DNA from: JBLHLB01 sp047618505 | GTDB lineage: Bacteria > Planctomycetota > UBA1135 > GCA-002686595 | NCBI GenBank assembly: GCA_047618505.1 | Contig: JBLHLB010000020.1 | Span: forward strand, 1-26,735 | DNA: 26,735 nt | Direction: 5' to 3' | Shown here: positions 1 to 8,270 of the stretch, in pieces | How the letters are laid out: every line of letters starts with the position of its first letter | Position numbering within the stretch: position 1 is the stretch's first letter | The notes under the pieces: generated by a model | The model's database searches: none | What the model saw: the letters and a program-made list of their open reading frames with translations, nothing else | Told to the model about the DNA's origin: nothing | Program-made: the position numbers and the translations under genes

Positions 1-1174
1 AGCCCAGGCTCGTCCCCAACTTAAGATCTCGCCCTTCTTGGACGATGCGTCCGACGTCTGGACCGGCGGCGGCCTCGTCGGAGCCCAGGACGGCGCCGCT
101 GGCGTCGAGTCGGGAAAGGGAGATGCGCCGTTCGTGCCGGTCAAAGGATTGCACTCTCAAGGAGAGCTCCTGCCCGACAGAAACCGCATCGCGCACGTGG
201 TTTACGCGACCGACTCCGAGTTGGGAAACGTGCAGGAGTCCCTCCACGCCGGGGAACAGCTCAACGAAGGCGCCAAAGGATTCAAGGCGCTTGACTGTTC
301 CGTTGATGATCGTGTCATCCGGCAGCTTGTCGGCTGCCTCGTCCCAGGGATCGGCCTCGAGCTGCTTGCGACCAAGCCCAATGCGCTTGCCACCGTCCTC
401 GACCTTGAGGATCTGGACCTCGATCGACTCGCCCACCTTGAGGATCTCTTCGGGGTGTTCGATGCGGCGGTAGGCTAGGTTGGACACGTGCAGGAGACCT
501 TCGATTCCGGGCGTGATCTCCACGAAGGCGCCAAAGGGCTCGAGTCGCTTCACGGTGCCACGGACCACGGAGCCGGGAATGATCTCGGTGACGGCGTTGG
601 CGCGGCTGGCTTCGCGCTCGGCTTGCAGTACGGCGCGGCGTGAGACGACCACGCGCTTGCGGCTACGCTCGAGCTCGATCACCTCACAGATCATTGTCTC
701 ACCGCCGAGGCTGGTGAGATCTTCGATGTGACTGAGGGCCACGTGGGAGGCGGGCATGAAGGCCTTGAGGCCAGCGTCGAGGCGTAGCTCGATGCCGCCC
801 TTGTTGACGCCAATGACCGTGCCCTTGACCAGGGACCCCACTTCCATGTTCTGCCATGCGGCCAATTGCTTGGCGACCTTGGCGGAGAAGACCCACAGGT
901 CCTTGTCCTTGCCGGACAGGGAGAGTTTGAGTGTGTCCCCAGCCTTGGGCTCCTCTTCGAAGTCCGCGAAGGGCACGATGCCCTGGACCCGCGGCCCGAG
1001 CTCAAGGAACACATCGTCACCACTGATGCCAGCCACGATGGCGGGGTAGAGGTTTCCTTCGCCACGGCCAGGGGCATCCTGGGATGCGAGCACCTCGTCC
1101 AGGTCAGCCATGAGGGTGTCACGCTTGGAGGTGCGAGATTTGTCAGCGTGGCGCGGAGAGTCAGAAGCAGTCAT
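1..1174 (-). CDS. rpsA: 30S ribosomal protein S1-like protein, 3' end beyond the left edge
   Basis: Translating the minus strand from ATG at 1174 gives about 391 residues with no stop before the window edge, so the C-terminus is missing. Four S1 (OB-fold) repeats are visible. The first is divergent (about residues 42-100). The second (about 112-185) has GSLVKGTVIGV and KAFMPASHV. The third (about 200-275) and fourth (about 285-360) have the classical GTVKRLE.FGAFVE and EGLLHVS signatures. This repeat order is typical of ribosomal protein S1, which helps unstructured mRNA onto the 30S subunit; the compact four-repeat form resembles the short S1 of some phyla. The N-terminus is hydrophilic. AGGGA about 11 nt upstream is a weak ribosome site. 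The MATE-like gene lies upstream on the same strand with a 104-bp gap. A non-ribosomal S1-domain RNA-binding protein is the main alternative. Confidence 0.82.
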   Translation of the reverse strand, partial: MTASDSPRHADKSRTSKRDTLMADLDEVLASQDAPGRGEGNLYPAIVAGISGDDVFLELGPRVQGIVPFADFEEEPKAGDTLKLSLSGKDKDLWVFSAKVAKQLAAWQNMEVGSLVKGTVIGVNKGGIELRLDAGLKAFMPASHVALSHIEDLTSLGGETMICEVIELERSRKRVVVSRRAVLQAEREASRANAVTEIIPGSVVRGTVKRLEPFGAFVEITPGIEGLLHVSNLAYRRIEHPEEILKVGESIEVQILKVEDGGKRIGLGRKQLEADPWDEAADKLPDDTIINGTVKRLESFGAFVELFPGVEGLLHVSQLGVGRVNHVRDAVSVGQELSLRVQSFDRHERRISLSRLDASGAVLGSDEAAAGPDVGRIVQEGRDLKLGTSLG

Positions 1175-1278
1175 CGTCAAAGTCGTCCCTAGGGCGGACG
1201 GGAAAGGGGGTCAAAGTTCAGGGGAAGTTGAGCCTACAGAATACGCTGCGGAGGTCGAATGCGCTTCGATCGGATCCC

Positions 1279-2661
1279 CTATCCCTGGGGATGCGGTGAT
1301 CCAGCATCATCCTTTTTGCGTAGATCCCGTAGGACTTCGCGGCTGCTCAGGGCCAGCCAACCGGTCTGGCAAAGGCCCGCAAAAGACAGCACGGGAATGG
1401 TCCATAGGATGCCCGGCACGGAGCCCAGGGCAACCCCGACTGCCAGGAGAAGTGCCGCAACAACCAGGTATATGGCCACTGAAACGGTGATGGGGCGCGT
1501 GTGCTTGGCGTGCACGAGGGCACCCTGGTAGTAACTTTGAAAGGCCTGGTTTCCAGGCATTATGACCGCTAGCGCCGTGGCACCCGTGGCGAGAGTGTAG
1601 ACAGCCGGGGATAGGTCGCTCACGTCGCGGAACCAGAGGTCTGCGAGGGGGGTAAGTCCGAGCAAGAGCAGGATGCCCATGGTGGCGGCGGCGAGCCAGC
1701 AACAGAAGCGCCAGAGAATGCGCGGCCCACCGGGCGATCCGATCTGTGTGACGACAACTTCGTTCAGGGCGAAGCCTGTGCTGCGCGTAAGGAAAACCAA
1801 TCCGTGAACCGCGGGCCAGGCGGCTAGGGAGGCAAGCTCCTTCGGCATGCGACTCATGGCGGCTGTGCCTATGGGTGGGACCAGCAGCGTCAGCAAGGGA
1901 GTTAGCGCGAGGGGCAGGTAGAAGGAAAGGAACGCCGAAAGTGTTAAGCGCTCACCCTTTGGTTCTGCAGGCATCAGCGAGCGCAGGATCGGTCGCACGC
2001 AGGCGCCGGAGAACAGGGCCTCGACTGTCACCCCAATGGCGATGGCCATAGTGCCCAGGACGATTCCGCTGAAACGATGGGTCTGGTAGCCGAGGAACAG
2101 CACGCACAGAACGGTGCCCAGGCGTAGCAGGGTTCCAATGGCGACACCGCGGGAGCGGTCGAAGCGAATCAAGACGCCCTGTTGGAAGCGACGGTAGGCT
2201 ATGGCCCAGGTCCAAGGCGTCATGATGCGCATGCCGATGCGCGCGGCGTCGCGAACTTCAGTTTGCACATCGAAGACACCGTCTACGATGAGATCGAAGA
2301 GCGGGGTGAAGGCCACCAGCATGTGCACGATGGTAAGCACCAAACCCGCACTATTGGCGAAGCGCTTAAGCTTGTCGTAGGCATCGCGATCCTTCGCAAG
2401 GGCGGCGGAGGCGGCCAACAACATGATGATGGGTGCCTCGATTACCAAGGCCAGAGGGAAGACCACACCACCGAAGGCCGCCAGGTTGATCTCTTCGTTT
2501 TGCATGCGCGCGACGAAGGCTGTGAACAGCGGTAGCTCGAACCCCATGCAAAGCCAGCTCGCCGCCAGGGGCAACCAGAGGCGGAAAACGCGCCGCATGC
2601 TAAGGCGCTCCTCGGCGCCGCCAGCGGCGGAGAAGGAGTCAATCGGGAGGGGGCTGGGCAT
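1279..2661 (-). CDS. MATE/ANK-like multispan membrane transporter (MOP superfamily-like)
   Basis: 460 residues with about 12 hydrophobic segments. The first membrane stretch reads RLWLPLAASWLCMGFELP, and the second half restarts with FLSFYLPLALTPLLTLL. This two-bundle pattern fits the MOP flippase/MATE exporter fold, and the second half recalls the progressive ankylosis (ANK) branch. The likely role is export or flipping of a small or lipid-linked compound across the inner membrane; the substrate cannot be told from sequence. The start is uncertain. ATG at 2661 is the longest form. ATG at 2598 has a better ribosome site (GAGGAG, 9 nt away) and begins just before the first membrane segment. 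It is divergent from the YdcF-like gene, sharing a spacer of about 100 bp. The family call comes from pattern memory, not a search. Confidence 0.72.
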   Translation of the reverse strand: MPSPLPIDSFSAAGGAEERLSMRRVFRLWLPLAASWLCMGFELPLFTAFVARMQNEEINLAAFGGVVFPLALVIEAPIIMLLAASAALAKDRDAYDKLKRFANSAGLVLTIVHMLVAFTPLFDLIVDGVFDVQTEVRDAARIGMRIMTPWTWAIAYRRFQQGVLIRFDRSRGVAIGTLLRLGTVLCVLFLGYQTHRFSGIVLGTMAIAIGVTVEALFSGACVRPILRSLMPAEPKGERLTLSAFLSFYLPLALTPLLTLLVPPIGTAAMSRMPKELASLAAWPAVHGLVFLTRSTGFALNEVVVTQIGSPGGPRILWRFCCWLAAATMGILLLLGLTPLADLWFRDVSDLSPAVYTLATGATALAVIMPGNQAFQSYYQGALVHAKHTRPITVSVAIYLVVAALLLAVGVALGSVPGILWTIPVLSFAGLCQTGWLALSSREVLRDLRKKDDAGSPHPQG

Positions 2662-2759
2662 CGAGGGGCTGATCTTCTGAATCGGAGGGTAGCTTGACCC
2701 CGAAGCGCGGCGTCAGGATAGCCTGTCCAGGCCTCTCTCCACCCACGAACCGCCCGCTC

Positions 2760-3497
2760 ATGCCGCACTCTCTTCTTCTTCCACCCCTGACCCTGTTTGT
2801 TCCGGCGGGGTTGGGCTTGTGGATGATGCGGGGTGAGCGCAAGCGCCTGGGGCGTTGGATCTTCGCCTGCGCCTCCCTGACCCTGGTCGGACTCTGCACG
2901 CCGGTGGTCGGCCTGCTCTTGACCCGCATGGTCGAGGTCGACGCAGTCGTGGACCTGGATGACATCCCCGTCGGGCCCCGAGCGATCGTGATCCTCGGTG
3001 CGGGGATGGAAAGCAGCTCGCCGGAGTACGGCCGCGGAAGTCTGAGCGATCTGTCCCTGGAGCGTATCCGCTACGGTGCCTACTTGGCCCGTGCCACGGG
3101 TCTGCCGCTCCTGACGACGGGATCCGTCCTGCGCACGGGAACCGCACCCGTAGGCGTCGAAATGGCCCGCGTCCTGGGGGAGGAGTTTCGGGTGCCCGTT
3201 CGCTGGGTCGATGACCAGGCCACGAACACCCGCGCCAACGCGCGTCGGGCCAACGAAATCCTCTCATCGGAGGGCATCCAAGAGGTGTTCGTTGTGACCC
3301 ACGCCTGGCACATGCGGCGAGCGCTCTACTCTTTCGAGCAGACGGACCTGCGCGCCACTCCGGCCCCGACCATGGTGCACCCGCCTTTCGCTCTCCAGCT
3401 GGGGCAGTTTGTGCCCTCATCCAAGGGGCTGCGGACGAGTGCCTTTGCACTCCACGAGATGCTTGGGTTGTTGGCCTATCGCCTCGGCCTGAAGTAG
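2760..3497 (+). CDS. YdcF/ElyC/SanA-like DUF218 membrane protein
   Basis: 245 residues from ATG 2760. Two N-terminal hydrophobic segments (about residues 5-22 and 33-54) are followed by a DUF218 domain (about 73-230). Family signatures are the opening strand AIVILGAGM, the middle DDQATNTRANARRA, and VFVVTHAWHMRRAL, which matches the conserved VT...HM.RA block. ElyC and SanA proteins of this family affect envelope polysaccharide and peptidoglycan integrity in enterobacteria; the biochemical activity is unsettled. The reading frame opens further at TTG 2694, which has GGAGG 5 nt upstream, so a form 22 residues longer is possible. I prefer ATG 2760 because it puts the first membrane helix at the N-terminus, as in the family. 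The recombinase-like gene follows 81 bp downstream on the same strand. Confidence 0.8.
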   Translation: MPHSLLLPPLTLFVPAGLGLWMMRGERKRLGRWIFACASLTLVGLCTPVVGLLLTRMVEVDAVVDLDDIPVGPRAIVILGAGMESSSPEYGRGSLSDLSLERIRYGAYLARATGLPLLTTGSVLRTGTAPVGVEMARVLGEEFRVPVRWVDDQATNTRANARRANEILSSEGIQEVFVVTHAWHMRRALYSFEQTDLRATPAPTMVHPPFALQLGQFVPSSKGLRTSAFALHEMLGLLAYRLGLK

Positions 3498-3578
3498 CGC
3501 GGGCAGGCCCACAGCCGGAATCACATCCAGCGGAAAAAAGTTCTCCAGTTACGGTTCCTGCCGGTCGATAGGGGCCCC

Positions 3579-4415
3579 ATGAGCCCCGCAAGCCCCCTAG
3601 AGCAGCAGAATTCGCCCGAGCCCAGTCGCAGCCTTGATCGACCGGCACCCCTGACGGAGGCGGAACTCGGGACCCTGATTGCCGCCATCGACGGTCGCTC
3701 CGTGACGGCTGTTCGCAATAGAGCCCTGGTGGCTTTCCTGGCCGGCTCGGGCTGCAAAATTGGCGAAGCCCTGGGACTGTTAGGCGGGGATTTAGACTTC
3801 GAACTGTGCACCATGCAACTGCGGGGCAGCTCTGGACTGCGTCGTCGCCGAGCGCGACTCCTGCCCGCCGCAATGCCCCATGTGGAAGCCTGGAACCTCC
3901 TGCGCCGACATCTTGACAGCATGGAGGATGGGGACGTATCCGAGGATCTACCCTTCTTCTGTACGCGCGCCGGGGGCTCCCTAGAGGCCAGCTATGTGCG
4001 TCGTTTGCTTCCTAGATTGGCCCACAAGGCAGGCCTAGACCGTTCCGTGAACGCGGGACTCCTGCGATCTACGTTCGCGGCCCATGTTTATCGCTTGGGG
4101 GCCTCGCTACCGGAAATTCAGCGACTCCTGGGGCATGGCGACGCGCGTTCGACCCTACACCTAGTACGTCCGGTCTTGGGCGACAGTCAGGCTCGCGAGC
4201 AGAGACCTTTTCGGCCCGAGCAATGGAGCCTCCCTGGCGCTGCGGGGACAGTGCGCGTGGAGTTGACGGTGCGCAATGTTGCGTCGACAGGACTGCTCGC
4301 TGAAGAATCCGGCATAGAGTCCATCAGCGCTATTCCCCGGGAGGACCCTCCTCTCGAGGCACAACCCGACAACGATGGGGTTGTGATCGTCCCGGCCCGT
4401 TGGCACGAGATCTAA
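3579..4415 (+). CDS. Tyrosine-recombinase-like protein with degenerate catalytic site
   Basis: 278 residues. Residues 25-200 align by eye with the catalytic domain of XerC/XerD: LTEAEL, GCKIGEALGL, LLRSTFAAHVYRLGASLPEIQRLLGHGDARSTL split over two motifs. The N-terminal core-binding domain is missing. Several active-site residues differ. The first Arg (normally in GLR.SEL) is Lys60, and the His of the H..LRH motif is Gly160. Arg163 and the LGH His186 are kept, and the position of the Tyr nucleophile (about 195) is Leu. About 75 extra C-terminal residues match nothing I recognise. DNA strand transfer is therefore unlikely; a DNA-binding or structural role, or a decaying integrase, would fit. 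The ORF is intact and codon use looks like the neighbours. AGGGG sits 5 nt before the ATG. The next gene begins 84 bp downstream. Confidence 0.75.
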   Translation: MSPASPLEQQNSPEPSRSLDRPAPLTEAELGTLIAAIDGRSVTAVRNRALVAFLAGSGCKIGEALGLLGGDLDFELCTMQLRGSSGLRRRRARLLPAAMPHVEAWNLLRRHLDSMEDGDVSEDLPFFCTRAGGSLEASYVRRLLPRLAHKAGLDRSVNAGLLRSTFAAHVYRLGASLPEIQRLLGHGDARSTLHLVRPVLGDSQAREQRPFRPEQWSLPGAAGTVRVELTVRNVASTGLLAEESGIESISAIPREDPPLEAQPDNDGVVIVPARWHEI

Positions 4416-4456
4416 GGGGCGGGCATCCCCTGCGAGGGGGGCCGAACTCAAACCTG

Positions 4457-4484
4457 CTCGGGGCTGTCCTAAACTGACCCCGAG
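4457..4484 (+). promoter_or_regulatory. Hairpin just upstream of the 857-residue protein gene
   Basis: A perfect 7-bp stem (CTCGGGG at 4457-4463, CCCCGAG at 4478-4484) encloses a 14-nt loop. It ends 15 nt before the ATG at 4500. There is no T tract, so a standard intrinsic terminator for the upstream gene is not well supported. It could be a 5' leader structure near the ribosome site. Confidence 0.3.
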
Positions 4485-4499
4485 GGGCAGGATGGGGGC

Positions 4500-7073
4500 A
4501 TGGCGACGAACCGAAGTGAGGGACGGAGCGGGGGGTTATTGCTCCTGATCCTTGTGCTCGCGGCCCTAGGCGCGATCACTCTTGTGGTCTGGTCCGGTGG
4601 GCCCCTAGGATCAAACCCATGGGAAGGCGACAGCTCCCAGCCTATGGCTGGGGAATCTGAGGGGGCGGTGGCGCGGCCAACGGTTGCTACCTCGGAACCG
4701 GAGAGTGATAGAGCAAGCGCTTGGGATGGATCCGACCTCTCAGTGCAGGCTGGTCTTCAGTCGGACCTGCGACTCGCGCATGAGAATGCGCGAGTCGCAG
4801 ATACCGGAAGCTCCTTCAAGCACGAGGTCGCAGTTCTGGGGGTCGTTCGCAGCGCCTTCGATCTGTCTCCATTGGCCGACGTTCTTGTGCGCTTTCAAAT
4901 GCCGAACGCTTCCGGAGGAGGTGGCTTACAGCAGGTTGAAGGCCGCACGGACGAGGAAGGCGAATTTGAACTGACCTGGGGGAAAGACCTGCCCGTGGAT
5001 ATCACTCTCTTGGCCCAGGGATTTGGTGAAGCACGTCTTCCAAGCGTCAATCTCGAGGAATTCCTCGAGCTGCAACTTTCACCGGCGGCGAGTATCGGCG
5101 GTCTAGTCCTGGGGGCTCGCTCTGTGCTGGGAAAGTCAGGGTCGGATGATGTCAGTCAGCTTCGGCCCATGGTCTTGGCTTGGCGCGCGAATACATCGAG
5201 CAAGCGTCTATGGGAGCGCATTGAGGTGCCGCTATCCGAAGATGCGACCTTCCTCTTCGAGGATCTCGAGGTGGGGGAATACGTGCTGTCTGCGAACCTC
5301 CCTGGCTTGAGCACGCAGCTCCTTGCCGGCCAGAAAGTAGGGCCCGGCGAGCACCTGGACGTTCAACTTGAGGCTGTCCCGGGCGCGACCTTGTCCGGGC
5401 GGGTTCTTCAAGCGTCACTGGAGAAGGACGGCGAGTCTGAGCCCCTGGCTGGCGTAACGGTCACGCTCCAAACATTCGCCCCCGGGATGCCGCCGAACGC
5501 GATAGATGGGGAGGGCCGTACCGCGATCTCGGACGCTGATGGTGCCTTCGCCTTTGGCGGCCTTGGGCCAGGCAAATGCGAGCTGCGGGCTACTTTCCCC
5601 GGCGGCAATCGGCTGCGGCGTACCGTCGTGATGCCCACCAGTCGCGAGTCTCTCGTTACGGATCTGGTCCTTGATGTCGGAGGATCCCTGGGGGGTATCT
5701 TGCTGGATGCGAATGGCAAGCCGGTCAGGGGCGTGGAGCTCGTTGTCTTTCCCGAACGAGATCGATTGCGCTGGCGCGAACTGGTGGATTGGTCCTTTGC
5801 ATCCGAAGTTGCCCTGGCCGCGACCGACGGCGGCGGAGCCTTCCGTTTTGACGATGTTCCCACGGGCGCTCCTTTGACCCTAGCGCTGCATCCGACTGTC
5901 GATGGGAGCTTCGGCGGAGCCGCCCGCACGCTGCTCATTCCGGCTATGGAGCCTGGGGAACAACGTTTGAAGGAGAGGCTTGTCCTTGCACCTGAGGTGT
6001 CCTTGGGCGGACGCGTGGTGGACGAAGGTGGCGCGGGTATTGCGGGCGCAATCGTGGCTTACTTCCATGAGACCGGTGAGGCGAAATCCAAGGGAGGTTC
6101 TCTCCTAGGGCTAGCCCGCTGCGACGATTCAGGCACGTTCACCGTGCACGGCCTACAGGCGAAAGTGGTCAAGCTTACCGCGAGCGCCACGGGCTTTTTC
6201 GGAGACAGCGAGATCGTCAGCCTTGAGCGGGGCGCCGTTCAGGTGACCCTGGAACTCGGATCTGCCCTAGGCCTTGCGGGCGTCGCACTAGATGAGGACG
6301 GTGTGGCTATCGCGGGCCTCCCGGTTCGGATCGCTATCGATAATGAGACGCCTAGCCCAGAGCAGTACAAAGGTCGCAGGCGATCCCACAACGCCGTGAC
6401 CGACAGCTTCGGCCGCTTTCAGTTCGAAGGCCTTTTTGAAGCGGAGTGGAATGTCGACGGCGGCTCCTTCCAGTGGGAACTCATCGAGAGGCAACCCGAG
6501 TATCCCCGACCCGGTCAGGACGAGTGGGTCGAGCTGACCTTCGCTCCGCGCGATCGCCGCGATCGCTTCACCATTCGTGGGAAGGTGGAAGGGCTCGACG
6601 GTCGCCCACCGGGCGCTTTGTCGATCAAGGGCCTCAAGGGCGGCGTGATTGAATTCGACCAGGGCCGCTTCATCGCCAGCGGCCTAACCCCAACGCGCCA
6701 GCGCTTCACAATCTTTGCGGACGGGTACCGCAGGCAAGACGTCGGCCCCGTGGATCCGCGCCCCGGCGGCGAGGTGAACATCGGACGCATCGTTCTCGAG
6801 GATTCCTGCAGCGTCAGCGTGCTAGTGCAGAACCCCGAGAAGCGGCCGATTGAGAACGCGACTGTCTTCCTGGCTCCCTTGCCGGTGGACGAAGGTGGAC
6901 CGCTTGACCAAGCGCAGATCAAGCTATTCCACAAGGCCAGGGGTCGCTATGTCGGGTCAGAGACGGAGCAGGCGAACTACCGCGTCGTGGTGCGTGTTGA
7001 GGGCTTGGGCAACAAGAGGGAGGTCATCGACCTGACCGGCAAACAGAGCTATCAACACAGGATTAGCTTCTAG
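4500..7073 (+). CDS. Membrane-anchored carboxypeptidase-regulatory-like repeat protein
   Basis: 857 residues with one N-terminal hydrophobic helix (about residues 12-31) and no cysteine lipobox, so it is probably tethered to the inner membrane with the bulk outside. The rest is a chain of about six to eight beta-sandwich repeats of the carboxypeptidase regulatory-like (CarboxypepD_reg) type. Each repeat opens with a strand such as LSGRV, LGGIL, LGGRV, LAGVA or IRGKV, then D..G.P..G..V, and closes with TD..G.F.F.GL. Examples lie near residues 105-160, 300-370, 395-460, 500-560, 590-650 and 690-750. Such domains usually mediate adhesion or substrate binding; no enzymatic domain is visible. The stop codon TAG lies inside the CTAG end of the palindromic element that follows. 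Confidence 0.82.
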   Translation: MATNRSEGRSGGLLLLILVLAALGAITLVVWSGGPLGSNPWEGDSSQPMAGESEGAVARPTVATSEPESDRASAWDGSDLSVQAGLQSDLRLAHENARVADTGSSFKHEVAVLGVVRSAFDLSPLADVLVRFQMPNASGGGGLQQVEGRTDEEGEFELTWGKDLPVDITLLAQGFGEARLPSVNLEEFLELQLSPAASIGGLVLGARSVLGKSGSDDVSQLRPMVLAWRANTSSKRLWERIEVPLSEDATFLFEDLEVGEYVLSANLPGLSTQLLAGQKVGPGEHLDVQLEAVPGATLSGRVLQASLEKDGESEPLAGVTVTLQTFAPGMPPNAIDGEGRTAISDADGAFAFGGLGPGKCELRATFPGGNRLRRTVVMPTSRESLVTDLVLDVGGSLGGILLDANGKPVRGVELVVFPERDRLRWRELVDWSFASEVALAATDGGGAFRFDDVPTGAPLTLALHPTVDGSFGGAARTLLIPAMEPGEQRLKERLVLAPEVSLGGRVVDEGGAGIAGAIVAYFHETGEAKSKGGSLLGLARCDDSGTFTVHGLQAKVVKLTASATGFFGDSEIVSLERGAVQVTLELGSALGLAGVALDEDGVAIAGLPVRIAIDNETPSPEQYKGRRRSHNAVTDSFGRFQFEGLFEAEWNVDGGSFQWELIERQPEYPRPGQDEWVELTFAPRDRRDRFTIRGKVEGLDGRPPGALSIKGLKGGVIEFDQGRFIASGLTPTRQRFTIFADGYRRQDVGPVDPRPGGEVNIGRIVLEDSCSVSVLVQNPEKRPIENATVFLAPLPVDEGGPLDQAQIKLFHKARGRYVGSETEQANYRVVVRVEGLGNKREVIDLTGKQSYQHRISF

Positions 7074-7235
7074 CAGCCCGTTGAAAAACAGCAACTCCTC
7101 GCTCGGCCCCCACAAATCGCCTGGCTGCGTTGTCGGAACCACCCGTGTAGGTACAGCTACGCGGAGAACCCGACGCCTTGCCAGGCAATTTGTGGAGACC
7201 AACCGAGAAGCTGCTGTTTTTCAACGGACTGCTAG
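7070..7235. repeat. Palindromic element copy 1 (166 bp, CTAG-bounded)
   Basis: The ends form an imperfect inverted repeat of about 24 bp (AGCAGCCCGTTGAAAAACAG at left, its near complement at 7211-7234). A second nested pair of arms surrounds CGCCTGGC/GCCAGGC, so the whole unit can fold into one long hairpin. The same sequence recurs at 13561 and 22795, with this copy reversed. CTAG closes both ends. The left CTAG contains the stop codon of the upstream gene (TAG at 7071-7073). It lies between converging genes, and the A5 and T5 tracts in the arms would let it terminate transcription from both sides. No transposase is encoded. Confidence 0.85.
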
Positions 7236-7297
7236 GGGCTAATTCGCTACTAGAGCCTGTTCGCCGCTCGCTGTTAGCGAAGGGCGAGCCCCGGGAA

Positions 7298-8266
7298 TCA
7301 GGCTTTGCTTTGCTTCCGCAGCCAGGCCGCAAATTCCTCAAGATCCCTGGGAAGCGGGGCCTCGAAACGCATGCGCTTGGACGTCTTGGGATGCGTGAGT
7401 TCGAGACTTGCCGCGTGCAGGGCGTGCCGCCCTGGTCTTGGCGCTCCGGCAGGCGTTTTTGCCAGGCCCTCCGGTTCATAGAGTCGATCGTCCACGATGG
7501 GATGGCCTGCGTGGGCAAGGTGAACGCGAATCTGATGACGCCGCCCCGTGTGCGGGTGACATTCAATCAAGGTTACGCTGCCCAAGCGTTCACGCACCTG
7601 GAAGGTGGTCTCCGCCTCCTTCGCGCCGCGCGCGGTACTCACCCGCTGCCGGTCCGCGCCCTTCTCTTCCGCCGTAAGGGACTGCCTCTGGACGAATTCT
7701 TCCGCCGTGGGAACCCCATGGGCTAGGGCGACATAGGTCTTCTCAACCGACCGTGACCTAAACTGCTCCTGGAGATGGAGCATGGCTTCTTCCGTGCGCC
7801 CGATGACGAGCACTCCGCTGGTTTCGCGATCCAAACGGTGAACGATGCCCGGACGCTCATCGCCTAGGGTCACCGGTAGACGCCCGAGCTGTTCGACCGC
7901 AAGATCGGCCAGGGTTCCACCGGAGATCTTGTCGTTGCGATGGGTGACGATACCCGCGGGCTTGTCGATCACCGCAATCGTCTCGTCCTCATGCAGGATG
8001 CGCAGTCGAGCTGTGCTCTTTGGTTCGCGGCGCGCTTCCAAACCAAGCAGCAGTAGCGCGTCCCCTTTTGCCACGTGCACGTTCGAGCGTACAACGCGCT
8101 TGCCGTTGACCCAGACGCGCCCGCGGCGCACGAGTTTCTGGTGATAGGAGCGCGTGCGTGAAGGCAGCAGCTCGACCAGCACTTCATCTAAACGCTGACC
8201 GGCCAGGCGTTTTGGCACGGTCAGCTTGATCTCTTCGCCCGCGGGCGATCCTTGGGCAGTGGACAC
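7298..8266 (-). CDS. rluD: RluA/RluD-family 23S rRNA pseudouridine synthase
   Basis: 322 residues from GTG 8266. An S4 RNA-binding domain (about residues 12-75, RLAGQRLDEVLVELLP ... VRRGRVWVNGKRV) precedes a pseudouridine synthase domain (about 90-315). Catalytic Asp146 sits in the diagnostic HRLDRETSG. VIDKPAGIVTHR and GRRHQIRVHLAHAGHPIVDD are further family motifs. The enzyme isomerises uridines in large-subunit rRNA; RluD is the usual orthologue at this length, but RluC or another RluA member cannot be excluded. The frame is open up to ATG 8401, but that would overlap the upstream gene by 131 bp. The GTG start lies 4 nt after that gene's TAA and begins just before the S4 domain, which suggests translational coupling. 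Confidence 0.88.
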   Translation of the reverse strand: MSTAQGSPAGEEIKLTVPKRLAGQRLDEVLVELLPSRTRSYHQKLVRRGRVWVNGKRVVRSNVHVAKGDALLLLGLEARREPKSTARLRILHEDETIAVIDKPAGIVTHRNDKISGGTLADLAVEQLGRLPVTLGDERPGIVHRLDRETSGVLVIGRTEEAMLHLQEQFRSRSVEKTYVALAHGVPTAEEFVQRQSLTAEEKGADRQRVSTARGAKEAETTFQVRERLGSVTLIECHPHTGRRHQIRVHLAHAGHPIVDDRLYEPEGLAKTPAGAPRPGRHALHAASLELTHPKTSKRMRFEAPLPRDLEEFAAWLRKQSKA

Positions 8267-8270
8267 GATA

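Noticed and set aside
2758..3873. 371-residue minus-strand ORF
   Set aside because: It is antisense to the YdcF-like and recombinase-like genes, is rich in Arg/Pro/Gly and Ser, and shows no family motif; it reflects GC bias.
7070..7235. Element copies as a CRISPR array or an insertion sequence
   Set aside because: The three copies are kilobases apart, not spaced repeats, and none encodes a transposase.
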